Below, in pieces: positions 23,238-34,627 of a stretch of DNA of 64,000 nt. A program made the translations under genes and the position numbers. Within the stretch, counting starts at the first letter, position 1, and each line of letters begins with the position of its first letter. Source of the DNA: Cerrena zonata (Eukaryota; Basidiomycota; Agaricomycetes; Polyporales; Cerrenaceae); NCBI GenBank assembly GCA_038087015.1, contig JASBNA010000005.1, positions 1,054,001 through 1,118,000 of the forward strand, read 5' to 3'. The notes below the pieces were generated by a model. The model searched no databases, had not been told where the DNA came from, and saw only the letters and a list, made by a program, of their open reading frames with translations.

Positions 23238-23872
23238 CGTGAAACTATATAGTTTGAATTGAAATAGATAGGAGGAGAGTTATATTAGGCTGAGAGACTG
23301 AGGGGATGAGACCCTTGCTGATGAGGAGGAGAGAGATCGTTAAAACGTTTGGTCGTACGTAGACACCAGGCTCAACTCGAAGCACACGCTACCTCGAGCG
23401 TGACGGGATCGACGCATGTGTCACGGCACACGAGTTTTGGTGTGATATTCGGTCACAGTCTCGCCCCGTATGTTCCCAACACTCAAATTGAACGCGAACA
23501 GGAGAGGACGTATTTAGGATTGCGAGAGGAACGACTAGACCTGTGTTTATGATATTTTACAGACTAACAAACAACAAGGAGGAGACACCAAGAGAAAGCG
23601 AGCGAGAGGGGGTGGGAAAAAGCGATGATTGGAGCAAACTAATGAGTAATAACGACGCCTGGCGAGATATAGAGTAGCACACAAAAAAAGGGTGGTAGGA
23701 ACAACAAACAAGAAAAGAAGATCAAGACTACGACTCTGCAGTTCTCGTCAACAAAAAAATCACAATCACAAAGCGTCCATGGAGGTATAGGAACAGAGTG
23801 GGGAGGGTAGGCTCAACGTAAGCAACGAACATCGACCTGGATAGTAATCTTGGTCCTGTGTCGAGTCGTCGT
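23238..23872. other. Intergenic, no gene seen
   Basis: Between ERV14 upstream sequence and the 3' end of the YRA1-like gene. No domain-bearing ORF. Confidence 0.45.
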
Positions 23873-25080
23873 TCAGTCGATATCCATTCGCGAACTGTTA
23901 TCGCCTCCTCCCCTTCGTCCCCGTCCACGCCCGCCACGACGACCACCCCTTCCACCCCTTCCCCGTCCACCCTGGGCTTTCTGCGTATATTCCTTCGGGT
24001 CCGTACCGGGTGGAGCAACAAGCACCGTTGCCCGGGTATCTTTCGCGAGGATTTCGTCTGACCGAAGTTTTCTGTAAACAATACATAATGACCACAGGGT
24101 CCAATCAACATGAGGTGTTTCACAAATGTTGAGCCAGAGACGTACGAGCCAGAATTTGACGAGCTATCAGCCATGAGGGCATCCACACTGTCGTCTGTCG
24201 ACACGCCCAGTCGTCCAATCAACTGGGTGTTGATTCCACCGACGATTTTCACTTCCAGCGTTCGACCATCTGCTGGTTGGCCGTTGAACTTGGCTACGGC
24301 TGCCTGAGCATCCTTTTCGTGCTTGAATGTGACTCGAACAGCCACAGGTTCTTGAGTTTGTGTCACCTTGGAGTCCGTTATCGCACCACAACGTTGGAAA
24401 ATGGCCTGTAGGGGCGAATAAATAGTAAATGAGTCAACTGAAATGAACTTTCGGTGCCGGAGAAAGCAGGGATTCACCACGGAAGTGATCCCGAATAGAA
24501 AAGGGGTACACAGATACATACCTTGACATCTTCAGCAGTTGTCCCCGCCGCCAATCCACCGACTTGGACGACGTTCCCCCTCGAGCTAGCGCCCTTGATC
24601 TGGAACCCCTTCTCGCCATTAGCTTCGCGCAAGGCCCTCTCGGCTGCGCCAAGGTTAACTTTCGGGATATTCGCTTTGTCGCTGATACGGTCACCGAGCG
24701 AGTTGCTACCACCAAACATGTCATGTTGCCATGTGCTGTTGATGTCGCCCCGGGGCGGACGAGAGTTTCGGTTCTGTTGATGGGGAACAAGCACCACCAC
24801 AAGCCACGAAAGGGATGTTTGTGAGAGGCCGATAGTTTCAGGGTGTCAAGAAATCAAGCCAATTAAGCAATGAGGCGTTGAGGGGTGAGAGAGGTGAGTG
24901 AACAGTCAGGAAAAGAGAGGAGAGAGCGGTTGGTAAGGAGCAATGTCAAGAGACTTGAGAAGAGGGGAGACGTTGGCGCACGTAAGGTGAAGACTTGGGT
25001 TTGCCTTGGCTGCTGCTGCTGCGAACGGGGCCTACCGTGTTGGTGTTGGGCAGGTTCATGCGTTCGAGGAGAGATGCCAT
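23873..25080 (-). CDS. YRA1: RRM mRNA-export adaptor, YRA1/ALYREF-like
   Basis: Exon 1 (ATG 25080) reads MASLLERMNLPNTNTVGPV and ends near SSPY. Later exons give NRNSRPPRGDINSTWQHDMF, VVQVGGLAAGTTAEDVK (RNP2), AIFQRCGAITDSKVTQT, VAVRVTFKHEKDAQAAVAKF (RNP1 region) and LEVKIVGG, i.e. one central RRM. After a hydrophilic linker comes GGRGRGGRGGRRGGRGRRG, an RGG/RG box, and the end is NSSRMDID. A single RRM with a C-terminal RGG box and a short terminal helix matches REF/ALY proteins of the TREX complex, which link spliced mRNA to the Mex67 exporter in the nucleus. The N-terminal UBM helix is less obvious than in human ALYREF. Confidence 0.8.
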
Positions 25081-26578
25081 CTTGAGTCGTCTGGTTTCGT
25101 GAGTTTGTGGGATGGAGAGGGTCTGTTGACAGGTGGGAAAGAGAGAAGGAGGGAGAGGCGAAGAGGCGTAGGTGGGGGAGGAAGAGGGAGGCGAAACTTT
25201 GTGGAAGGGTGAAGGAGTTGGCGTTGAAGAAGGAGGCGAAGCGAGTGCTGTGCTCCCTATACATCCAGCAAAACGGTTATCCTTGTTGGCCCGTGTTTGG
25301 TCATCATGTAAGCATCCACATTTGGTAATCCTCCGTTTTAAACATCGACCGTGTACTCCCACAGACGACGCTACCCATTATATTGATACTATCAGAAGAC
25401 ATGTGCATACCCACTTCTATCCTGAGCAACGCCCTGGCTGTGCTGCCCGCTAAATATCGACCGACTCGTAAAATCAGAAAGCCCTCCAAAAGGCTGAAGC
25501 TCATCTTACTGCTCTTCTGATGATCAGAACGTCACAAGAAGATCGCATCTCTATAACAGTAACTGGGACTACATAGTGACCCCCTTGTTCGTGCCCTTAC
25601 AGGACCCGCACTGAAATATATCTCGACAACGTCCACTGGTACCTGACCTCAACATGACGAGAGACGATTTTGCCGAATGTATCATGATTGCACCGTCGGA
25701 GGATTTATGGCTCAAAAACTGGCCAGGCTGTCGCTCCCAAAGATAGAGTCCCCCATAAAGCCGACAATAGTCTACTCAAATCGTTTTAGCATAGGATCGG
25801 CCGCTCAATGCTTGCATTATTAAATCCTTTCATGCCAGTAGACCATCAGATTCATTAACGAACAAGTACACAATTTAACACCAGCCCTCAGTGCTTTCCA
25901 GACCACCGTTCAAGACGGGAAGTTGTACTCCACACCCGCTACGTCTCAGCATGCTCAGGGGAACTGGGTGCTCCGATTTATATCTGATAATCGTTACAGG
26001 TAAATTTCAATGGATGTACTTATGGAAACGATTGGATTGATTCAAATATTTGTCAGAATCGTGAGTGAATCATGGGACAAGTGCTGGACCACTACTGGAG
26101 CCGCCGGCAACCAGGTCAGTTTTGAAACAATGCCATAGTGGTACTTATCGAACGACTTCACGCACACTGTACAGATCACAGTCGAGGCTCCTGTGCCCCC
26201 ATTGCAGGAGTCATTCGATAGCAAGACTTTTACTATTAAACGGCCTGCTGAATTGAAGGTGTTATTCTGAGTGTTCAAGCGTCAAATGTGTCCGACATAC
26301 TACATGACATGAGGGTTCTTTGATGGTTATACAGTATATTCCCACCTTTAAAAGCAGCTCCGGTTATGCAAGCTTCGTACCACATCGAAGCAGGTTCCGG
26401 TCTCTTGTCTCAGTGCTCCGAATATTCTATGTATACGTCAGAGGGTAGTTCTTGATGCGATAGTGACTGACGTCATAATATATTACGGTTCTTGATATGA
26501 TTCAACCTGGCGGATGTAAACTCTTCGAACTAAGGCTATCGCTTACTTCGATCAGGAAAAGTAACTCTACTGCTACAT
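25081..26578. other. Intergenic, with possible unresolved exons at 25850-26260
   Basis: No complete gene. On the plus strand, short open blocks flanked by plausible GT and AG read GNWVLRFISDNRYR (about 25961-26000), ESWDKCWTTTGAAGNQ (about 26068-26115) and ITVEAPVPPLQESFDSKTFT (about 26176-26235). They could be exons of a small secreted protein or a decayed gene. No start and no family were found. Confidence 0.3.
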
Positions 26579-27973
26579 CTACATTAACATACCCAGAAGA
26601 TACGATGCAAAGTTAATCATTACGTATATTGGGGCCAGCAACAAACCCCCAATTGCTTCGATAAATGCAAAGACAGAACTACTACGCCAAAAACCAAGCG
26701 CCACAATAACCGTCAGTACCCAACCATAACCATAAATAGCTTCGTTCCATCCCCTCATCCGCCGTGGAACTATGCCCGTCAAGGTATTTTCACCATTTGA
26801 TATGTCCATTTCGCTAGCATCGTATTCGATGCCCAGCTGCGGCTCTTTCGGGAAATTTCTCCACTCCTGGTTACACTGGCAAAGGATGTAGTGCATGGAA
26901 AAGCCATGGATGGAGGCAAGGTTTCTGAACATATGCTTTTCGGTGATGTTCAGTGGTCTCCTAGAAAGCGCTTCCATATAATTGTAGAAAGGTTTGAGCT
27001 CAGCGGCAGTGGGAGGCACCCCATCATCAAGATCTTCGATGTAAGTTTTCGCGAAGACTTTGACGGCTCGGTGTAGCTGGGGATTGCGGAGTATGGAGAG
27101 CCGTTTGCGTTCTGTGTGTAGGGTGGGTGTGCCCTTCCGTATGACGCGTTCTATCAGGAGCGATGGGGCATATCCTATCCTTACATCGGCTTCAGGATAA
27201 GTCGGCATATTAGGAGGTACGTAAGGATCGGTGTCAACGACCCCACACATGTTAAATGGGAACATGCCACATTCAAGAATAATCTCTTCTCCTTTAGCGG
27301 TAGTGAAGTATATCCAGTAGTGATCGTCCGGGTCTTGGCCTCGAATGATACTTCCGTCCGACTTCTTCCTAAACGCCAAACGGTCTTGGGGAGCGACTTT
27401 GACAGACCCAACCGCGATTCCAAAGTCACTGATTGGCACCGAGCGATACCTAAGCCTGATACGTCTATCGCCAGGGGCCTCTGCGCCTGATGTAGTTGTA
27501 TACATCTCGGTGAAGATGGCGGTTGCAATCGCAGTGAGAATGGGAAGCTGATAACCACTATACGTGATCCTTCGGAACAGTTTCCTGGCGACCTTTGGAC
27601 TCTGAGCGCGCGAGAACCATTTCATGGGATTGAGGAGGATCATCGGGCTCATAGGTTGTGTGTCGTCAAGCTCGAACAATCGAGCCCACGATCCATCTGG
27701 AAGCTGGGTTGCAGGTACACCAGGGTTGTTAACAATTCTGGCCATTAAAGCAGGATGGGGAGGTTTTATGGGCATCATGACATGTGAAGATGCATGCATC
27801 CAAGATAAGAATGGGTAGAATTCTTCCAGGTTGATCTGATCAGTCTGACCTGAGATCGTCGTACGTTTATGGTTCAGCAGAATTTGAAGGTAGGACTGAC
27901 TTGAATACGTACCGCAATTGACCCTGTGTCGTCTCCAATCCAATTTCTGACACTTCGTTGAACAGTATGAACG
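26579..27973 (-). pseudogene. MYND-type zinc-finger protein, copy 3, 3' portion, cut off from exon 1 by a retroelement
   Basis: Reads RSYCSTKCQKLDWRRHRVNC (second half of the MYND finger, from exon 2), an intron, then GQTDQINLEEFYPFLSWMHA and DDHYWIYFTTAKGEE through HGFSMHYILCQCNQEWRNF. Unlike copies 1 and 2 it has a C-terminal extension with two hydrophobic segments (WVLTVIVALGFW and LLLAPIYVMINFASYLLGML), so the intact protein was probably membrane-anchored. The ORF runs into LTR sequence at 27974. The missing exon 1 lies at 55738-55917. The first five bases of exon 2, CGTTC, are exactly the duplicated target site (27969-27973). As it stands it cannot make a normal MYND finger. Confidence 0.9.
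27969..27973. repeat. 5-bp target-site duplication GAACG (left)
   Basis: Matches GAACG at 55738-55742 directly after the 3' LTR. A 5-bp duplication is usual for Ty3/Gypsy integrases. Confidence 0.95.
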
Positions 27974-28931
27974 TGTCAGAACCATGCTAGAACCCTATCA
28001 CGTGACGTACCTAATCCCTACTAAACCCGATCCACACTAGTCGATTTCCGATTCGGCCCGATACTTCCGTATCCCACATGCTCTTTCCACAGTCATCTCA
28101 TCTGTCCACATTTGTACACTCCCATCTTCCGTTTATTCTATTTACCCCCGACCCTCCGACTCGCCCTCCGCTTTATCTTTGATATCCTTTTACCCTTTTG
28201 CCTTTATCTGATCCATGGCCTCTTATCGTAGCTGATTCTTTTAGATAGTTCCTTACCACGCATCTTCCCTTCCCGACATCGCCGATAGGCCTCCGATCAT
28301 CAGCCCCGTAATATCTTTCTCATTTATCTCTTGTTTAATTACCTCGTATTCTTTCCTCCCGTACCTTTCCACATGTCCTATGACTCCGACCCTATCCCTA
28401 TCACACCATTCGCACATCACTCCCCTTCGTATTTTCTCTAAGTCCTCTATTCCTTGTAGGAGTCTCGTAGTATAAATACTCGCCTCACTCGCTGTATTTC
28501 CTTAGTACGAAACTCGACTTTGATTCGTCCTCATACCTCCGATCTCCGTGTGATTCCCTACTCCTCCGACTAGGACTTGACTTCGGTTTAGTCCACCGTC
28601 TTAACCTCTCTTTCTTTACTCGTCTTCTAGGACTTCCTAGTTGACACTCTGTAATCCGGCGAAACGTCCTAGTGACTATTCCGGTGTTCCTACTTACCTC
28701 CGTCTGCATCTTAGGTTTCCTACTTCCCCGACGTCTCCGACTTGCACTGTCTCTGAAATCCAGGGCTGTATCCTAGAAGGGCGCAACACATAAGTTGAAG
28801 CCAAGCCCATTCGTATTTGACTATCTACGTTACAGGTCCCGAGTCGCTGACCAGTCGCCGACTCATATCCCTACCCTTCCCTCGCTCTCTCTTCTAGCGA
28901 CCTCCGCGTCGCTCCGAGACGGACCGTGACA
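27974..28931 (+). repeat. 5' LTR, 958 bp
   Basis: Begins TGTCAGAACC and ends CCGTGACA. It carries an extra 11 nt near 28850 relative to the 3' LTR (a tandem repeat of a GTCGCYGAC-type unit). The small minus ORF inside it (28485-28709) recurs in the 3' LTR and is not a gene. Confidence 0.95.
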
Positions 28932-28939
28932 GTAGTTTC

Positions 28940-28946
28940 GTACTCC
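28940..28946. repeat. 7-bp target-site duplication GTACTCC (left of KDZ element)
   Basis: Identical to 43930-43936. It lies immediately outside the CACTAGTACC terminus. Confidence 0.9.
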
Positions 28947-30216
28947 CACTAGTACCTGACAGCTTTGTAATTACAGAACCCTCAATTGCCTCTAAGTTTC
29001 TGTGCATATTGAGGTCACCTGTGAATAATACACAAGTGAGTGGATATTAAATAACAATATACAACCACTCAGTTGTGAATAGCTGTCTTGTGATATGCAG
29101 ACCCAGTTGTTAATATCTCTTTAGGAGATGTTGTCTATTTGAGATACACTTGTATCTAGAAACAATTGCAGTAGGTTAACAACTGTACCATAGATAATTC
29201 TATAATATACTGATATTATATTGACCAGTCAGCTGTCAATATAGATAGAATAACAAGGGGATTAGTTGTATACTATTGTGTATAAAGGTCATCTGTACAA
29301 CTACAAAGAGTTTACAAGTGATGTACTTGTAACTTATATATGGTTGATAAGTGAATAAGTTGTGTAATGACAAGGTAGAATGTGAAATAAGTGGGTGGAT
29401 TGTGGATGAATTTTGGTCAACAGATGACTTAGTTGTAGTATGCTAAGTCTCTTTAATATACAGAAGGCTGACCTGTTATTAGATTAGGATAAACAGGTCA
29501 CACAATTGTATAATAGACCAGTTGAGCATAGTACATCTGGCTGATTTGTTAATAGAGAGATATTTACAAATGACTCTACTGTATATCTAGAAGAAAGTAT
29601 GTTGTACAGAAGGGTGACTTGTGATAGTGAAGAAAACAAATTAATGACTGAGTTGTATAAAAGCAGAACTTCAGTTAAACAACAAGCACAATTGTAGCTG
29701 GATATACTGTGACAAAAGGGCCAGTTGTATAAAGGTAGAGTGGTCATTTATACAAAAGGCTCAATTGTAGCTCACCATTATATGACAAATGGACCTTCTG
29801 TTGAATAGATATTATGGAAGACTGGCCTGTAGTATTATCCTGAGTTAACAGAAGACTGAATTGTAAATATAGAAATATGAACATAGTACAATAGGCTGAA
29901 TTGTGGTATAGTTGTCAGAGGACAGAAGGCTCAGTTGTAGAATGAGATACAACTATATATTACAACAGGCTGGGCTGTAGATCAATATCGAGGAACAAAA
30001 GGTTCAATTGTAAAATAGACAATGTACAAGTAATACAATAGGCTGGATTGTAATGCACCTATGAGAAGACAGAAGACCCAGTTGTAAAAACAGAAGTAAG
30101 TTAACAATACAACAGGCACAGTTGTAGATTAACATCTGGTAACAGAAGGCTGGATTGTAAATAGAGAGATATGAATATAGTACAATAGACTGAATTGTTA
30201 TACAATATTCAATAAC
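28947..30216 (+). repeat. Left terminal inverted repeat of KDZ element, ~1.27 kb
   Basis: The reverse complement of 42660-43929 with only a few differences, mostly at the inner end. It is AT-rich and holds the first part of the 17-bp motif array. Confidence 0.92.
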
Positions 30217-31035
30217 AGAAGACCCAAATGTAGAATGGAGTATATGCATGTAACACAGCAGGTGCAATTGTAAAACACTATCAAATCACAGAAGACCTAA
30301 TTGTAAAATAGACAGTGTGCAAGTAATACAAGAGGCTGAATTGTAGTGCAGTTATGAGAAGACAGAAGGCCCAGCTGTAAAATGAGACATAGCTGTATAT
30401 TAACATAGGCTGGATTGTAGATCAATACCCAGAAACAGAAGACCCAGTTGTAAATAAAGCACTATGAACATAGTACAGCAGGCTCAGCTGTAATACATCT
30501 AGGAGTAACAGAAGACCTAATTGTAGCAAAAGCAGTATGTCTATAGTACAGCAGGCTGGATTGTAGCTCAATATATAACAACAAATGGCTCAATTGTAGA
30601 AAGAGGAATATGAACATAGTACAGTAGGCCCAATTGTAGCTCAGTGTACAGTAACAGAAGACCCAATTGTAGAAAGAACAATCTGCATATAATACAATAG
30701 GCTGGATTGTGATTATATATTAAATGACAGAAGGCTCAATTGTGGAAAAAGTAATATGTATATAGTACAATAGGCTCAATTGTAGTCCAGTTGATTCATA
30801 ACAGAAGGTCCAGCTGTATAATAGAGAATATATATATAGTACAATAGGCGCAATTGTGGTTAATTAATGGATAACAGAAGGCTGAACTGTACAATAGCAG
30901 ATGGCAAGTTATACAAAACACTGGAATGTAAATGCCTATTAAATAACAGACCAGCCACTTGTACAATAAAGAACTTATCTGTCTAACAAAAGGCACTACT
31001 GTATATAGATACCCAATAACAAGTGACTCAGCTGT
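29712..31035 (+). repeat. Left subterminal array of a 17-bp near-palindrome, 33/40 spacing
   Basis: Copies of ACAGAAGGCTCAATTGT or ACAATAGGCTGAATTGT-like motifs follow each other in one orientation. Counted start positions include 29848, 29888, 29922, 29962, 29995, 30035, 30069, 30109, 30142, 30182, 30215, 30255, 30288, 30328 and so on to 31019. The steps alternate 33-34 and 40 bp. A-type (ACAGAAG...) and B-type (ACAATAGG/ACAGCAGG...) copies alternate with the spacing. Only a small irregularity near 29814 was seen. Such arrays fit subterminal transposase-binding sites. Confidence 0.9.
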
Positions 31036-31059
31036 ACATTTGTACAACTGATAGATCAG

Positions 31060-31484
31060 TTATGCATTTACACAAGATATAAGCCAAGGACAATCTCTTT
31101 TATCTTCAAGATACATTCCTCATCTATTGGCAACCCTTACAGATACACCACATTGAGCAGGAATACAAATTTATTGGTATTGTTACCAGTACACCCACTC
31201 TACATCACAAAAATAATACAACTGCATGTCCCAAATACTCAAACAGTATCAAGAATACCAAGAATAACAAAACAACAAAAATAACATCAAGACCACCAAC
31301 AACATCATAAGCATCAAGAACATCAAGAACATCAAGAACATCAAGAATATAGCAAGAAATAATAAATCAGACCTCAGGTATAACTGGATCAGGATTACAA
31401 GAAAACATTTGTCCAAGAAGCAGTAAACATAGTCCATGCAACACGAAGAATACGATGTCTAAGTCATAGTGAAGAGAAGCTTAT
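31060..31484. other. Spacer with (CATCAAGAA)n tract
   Basis: Between the left array and the minus-strand gene. A short run of AACATCAAG units lies at about 31306-31350. No gene seen. Confidence 0.5.
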
Positions 31485-33082
31485 TTATTTGCATGCCCTC
31501 TTGGTTTGTGCCTGTTGGGTGGTATCATTGGCCTTGCGCTTTCCCGGAGAACGAGACCGAGTGGTGGACTGGACCAGGTTATCAAGCACCCAATCAACAT
31601 CCTCTATTGCTTCCAAGACTTCCTTGCGTTGATGTGGCTGCTTGTCCAACACAGCGGTGAACCACCAGGCAAGCGAGACGATGACAAGATACAGTCCATT
31701 GGGACCACCTCGAAGAAGATCATTCCAGTCCATTCTTACAATGTTTCGCTCGCGAGCCCATGGCCACTGCTTAGTATCACGCCAAGCAGGTTGAAGTTCC
31801 GCCCACCACAGTTTCCAACTAGCCGTAAACGGCTTCAGCCTCAGTCCAGCCAATGACGGGATTTTGTCATAGCTACGAGCATTCTGCATGAATCGGCTGA
31901 TCTCTTCCGGTCTGTGTTTGGTCGAGAACTTGGCCTATAAATGACCGTCAGAAGGGAGACCTACAAAACAAACCAAGAGTTGACATACCTGCTTGCCACT
32001 ATGGCCTAGTACACCTTCAAGTTGAATCCACAGATTCACAAGATTGACCCATTTGCCATCGTCGGAAATCCCGAAAAGGTATTTCGCCGCCTTCTGGATG
32101 AATTCGCTAGCTCCGGAAGGAATAGCAACTTGAGATACAAGCAAAGAGGTAGGGGAGTGAGATCGAGATCGAGATGGTTGGGGGATGTCTACGACATCAC
32201 TCAAATGATCCGGAGGTGTATTGTTGCATTGACGAGAGGCTTGACCTCTGGAAGAACGAGTAGCGGTACGGCTAGAAGTACGGTTTTGTGCCTCGGGACG
32301 TGAATCTGGTTTACTGGAGCTGCGGGCAGCAGGCTTTGTGGAGGCAGCTGTAGGAAGACGAGCAGGGGAATGAGTACTAGAGCGGGTAGGAGGGCGAGGA
32401 CCGGAGCGGACGGGAACTGGCTCAACTTGTGTGGATTCAAGTTGACGTCGACGGGAGACATAGACCTTTGGGGCACGGTCGATGGTATCCCCATTAGAAG
32501 CTTGAGTTGAGTTGTTGATAGTCGTCATTGGGGGAGTGGGTTCCTGCCTCAGACCACCTCGAGGGGGAGCTGCAATATGACGAGGAGGACGGGGAGTTAC
32601 ATCCACATCCCCGTCTTCAATCATGCCTCTACTGGTGGCTTTCGTCCGGGAATTGGGAGTTGTGGTTGGTAAAGTGGAGTCCTGCTCCACGCCATTGTGC
32701 GAGGAGTCTATAGTAGTGCGACGACGAGGAGGTCGGGGTCGAGGAGTTACGTCCAGGCCATTGTCTTCATCGATTCTTGGTCCATCAATGCCTTCCTGTA
32801 CGGCATTCTGGGAAGGATCTGTGGGAGTATGTTTATGAGGGCGGCGGCGAGGAGGATGTTTGTGCATAGCCTCTTGTGTGGTATCCTGATCGCCGTCTAA
32901 ATCGTCTTGAGAGAGGCGTTGGGTTCGGGCTTGAGACCGAACCGGTGAGAGTTGCCGACGTGGGGGTCGCGAATGGAACCGAGATTGCGATCGAGATCGA
33001 GTCTTATCCTCCTCGTCTTCAGATTCTACAACCTCCTTCTCATACTCGTTCTGGTTCTGGTTCTGGTCTCCCTCCTCCTCCT

Positions 33083-33124
<42 letters not shown>

Positions 33125-34627
33125 CCTGCTCCTCCTGCTCCTCCTGCTCCTCGTCGCCCTCGATACTGCCTTTAGCATCCTTTCTGCCCCAGTCATCTTC
33201 ATTCTCGCTATCCTGGTCCTCGTTATCTTCGTCCGTGTCATCCTCGTTAGCCTTGGCTTTCCCCTTGCCCTTGCGGTCCTTCTTCTTCTTTAGGTAACCA
33301 TCCACCTTCAAACCGAGACCATGGAGGACACGCAGATTATCTTCAATACGGCGTTTTTTCTCTGCGGCTGTGGCTGGGTTGATCTTCCTGCTGGAGGGTC
33401 CCGGGCTTGTTCTTGAGGCAGCGATAGAAGGGGCACGAGAGCGGCTAGGCAAGATGTTTCGCTTGCCACGTCCACCGCTGTGGTTACTTGTCCCTCGATG
33501 GGAGCTTGGACCTGCCGCCGCTTTCCCCTTGCCGCTTTCCATCGACGCTTTCTCTTCTGACGCTACGAATCACTTTGTGAGTCTACAGTCTGGATACGAA
33601 AAGAAAACACTCACCAAAACATTCGTGGATAAACCCATACCATGACGAGTTGATTTGCTCAAAACAGCCGTCAAACTGATCCCACGACTGGCCATCAGGG
33701 GTCTTCCCATTGTGAAACCTAATAGTTCAAAGGTGAGAACTTGCCATTTCCCATATGATTTTGCTTACACATATGACTTGATCTCGTCAGTGTCAACATC
33801 CACGCCGCCAAGTAGCATCGAGCAATACCAACCCGTATCCCTCTCGATCGCATCGGCTGCGACTTGGATCGTCTTTGCCAGACGGTGGATTGCACTATTA
33901 GCCCATGTAAGAGTCCGTTTTCTCTCGCGGAGTGTTGAGAAACTCACTTGCTACGCTTTTTCTTCTGTGTGTCTTCGTCTTCGTCTATATCCCCTCCATT
34001 GAGACGGTATTGTTCCACATATGCCTTGACGTCCTCATCCTCGTCGCGGTAGAGGTCCTTAACGACTTCGTTTCTGAAGCCGAACTGGTCCGGCCTCGCA
34101 GCACCATCTGGTAATGTCTCCAACATTGCCTCCCAACGTGTCTGGATCTCTTTGCTTAACTCGTCTTTATATAGCTGGTGATAGGCCTGGTACGCCTGCA
34201 TAGTCTTTTTCGCTCTCTTGGTGAGGTCGATGACGCGGCCTTGCAATTTCGACGACTTCTTGGCCTTCCCTTCGCGCTTGTTATAGTACCAGTTGTATAT
34301 TTGCTGTACGGTACTATCAGCTGAGTACTCAACCCTGAGGTTTACCGAATGACTGACCTTTTCCCCTTCCTATATTATCGTCTTGGGCGGCCATCGCTTG
34401 AAATAATCTGCGTAGGTTTGGCTCAGGAATAGCTGTACCGTCACGTCTCCCTGGGCTACGCGGAATGCAGGCAAACGTTCTTGCAAGAACTCCTCCTGCT
34501 CCTCTTCAAATATGGATGGGCGACCCATGGTGGAATCTGTTGGCTGAGGTATAGGGCAGTCTTGGTTGAAGTTGAACGCAATCGGGCCCGTTTGTCGCGT
34601 GTGAAACAGGTTTTCCCCCTCGGGCAT
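31485..34627 (-). CDS. Accessory gene of the KDZ element, unknown function, probably damaged
   Basis: Minus-strand exons, in order: MGRPSIFEEEQEEFLQERLP and FLSQTYADYFKRWPPK (exon 1), TVQQIYNWYYNKREGKAKKS through GRVIDLTKRAKKTM and WEAMLETLPDGAARPDQFGF, then AIHRLAKTIQVAADAIERDT, RFHNGKTPDGQSWDQFDGCF, a ~400-residue low-complexity part (poly-E/Q, many RP-S-T repeats), GASEFIQKAAKYLFGISDDG, and a conserved end with WWAELQPAWRD, RGGPNGLYLVIVSLAWWF. The N- and C-terminal blocks look like a recurring agaricomycete protein of unknown function; I cannot name a domain. A TAG follows PPKTII in exon 1 (about 34370), which is either a mutation or an unrecognised splice site. It is divergent from the transposase, so it is probably part of the element. 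Confidence 0.6.

Noticed and set aside
28485..28709. 74-codon minus ORF, repeated at 55302-55526
   Set aside because: Lies inside both LTRs and is duplicated only because the LTR is.
28940..28954. 8-bp target duplication for the KDZ element
   Set aside because: The eighth base differs on both sides (C versus G/T); only 7 bp match.
29484..29747. 87-codon minus ORF, repeated at 43129-43392
   Set aside because: Chance reading of the inverted arm; the protein just translates the 17-bp motif.
29712..31035. CRISPR-like repeat-spacer array
   Set aside because: Eukaryotic transposon arm. The motifs are only 17 bp, degenerate and of two alternating types, with 16-23 bp gaps, and no cas genes are present. 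They mirror the opposite arm.
32952..33293. Plus-strand ORF with a poly-leucine membrane-like stretch
   Set aside because: Antisense reading of the E/Q-rich repeat of the minus-strand accessory gene.
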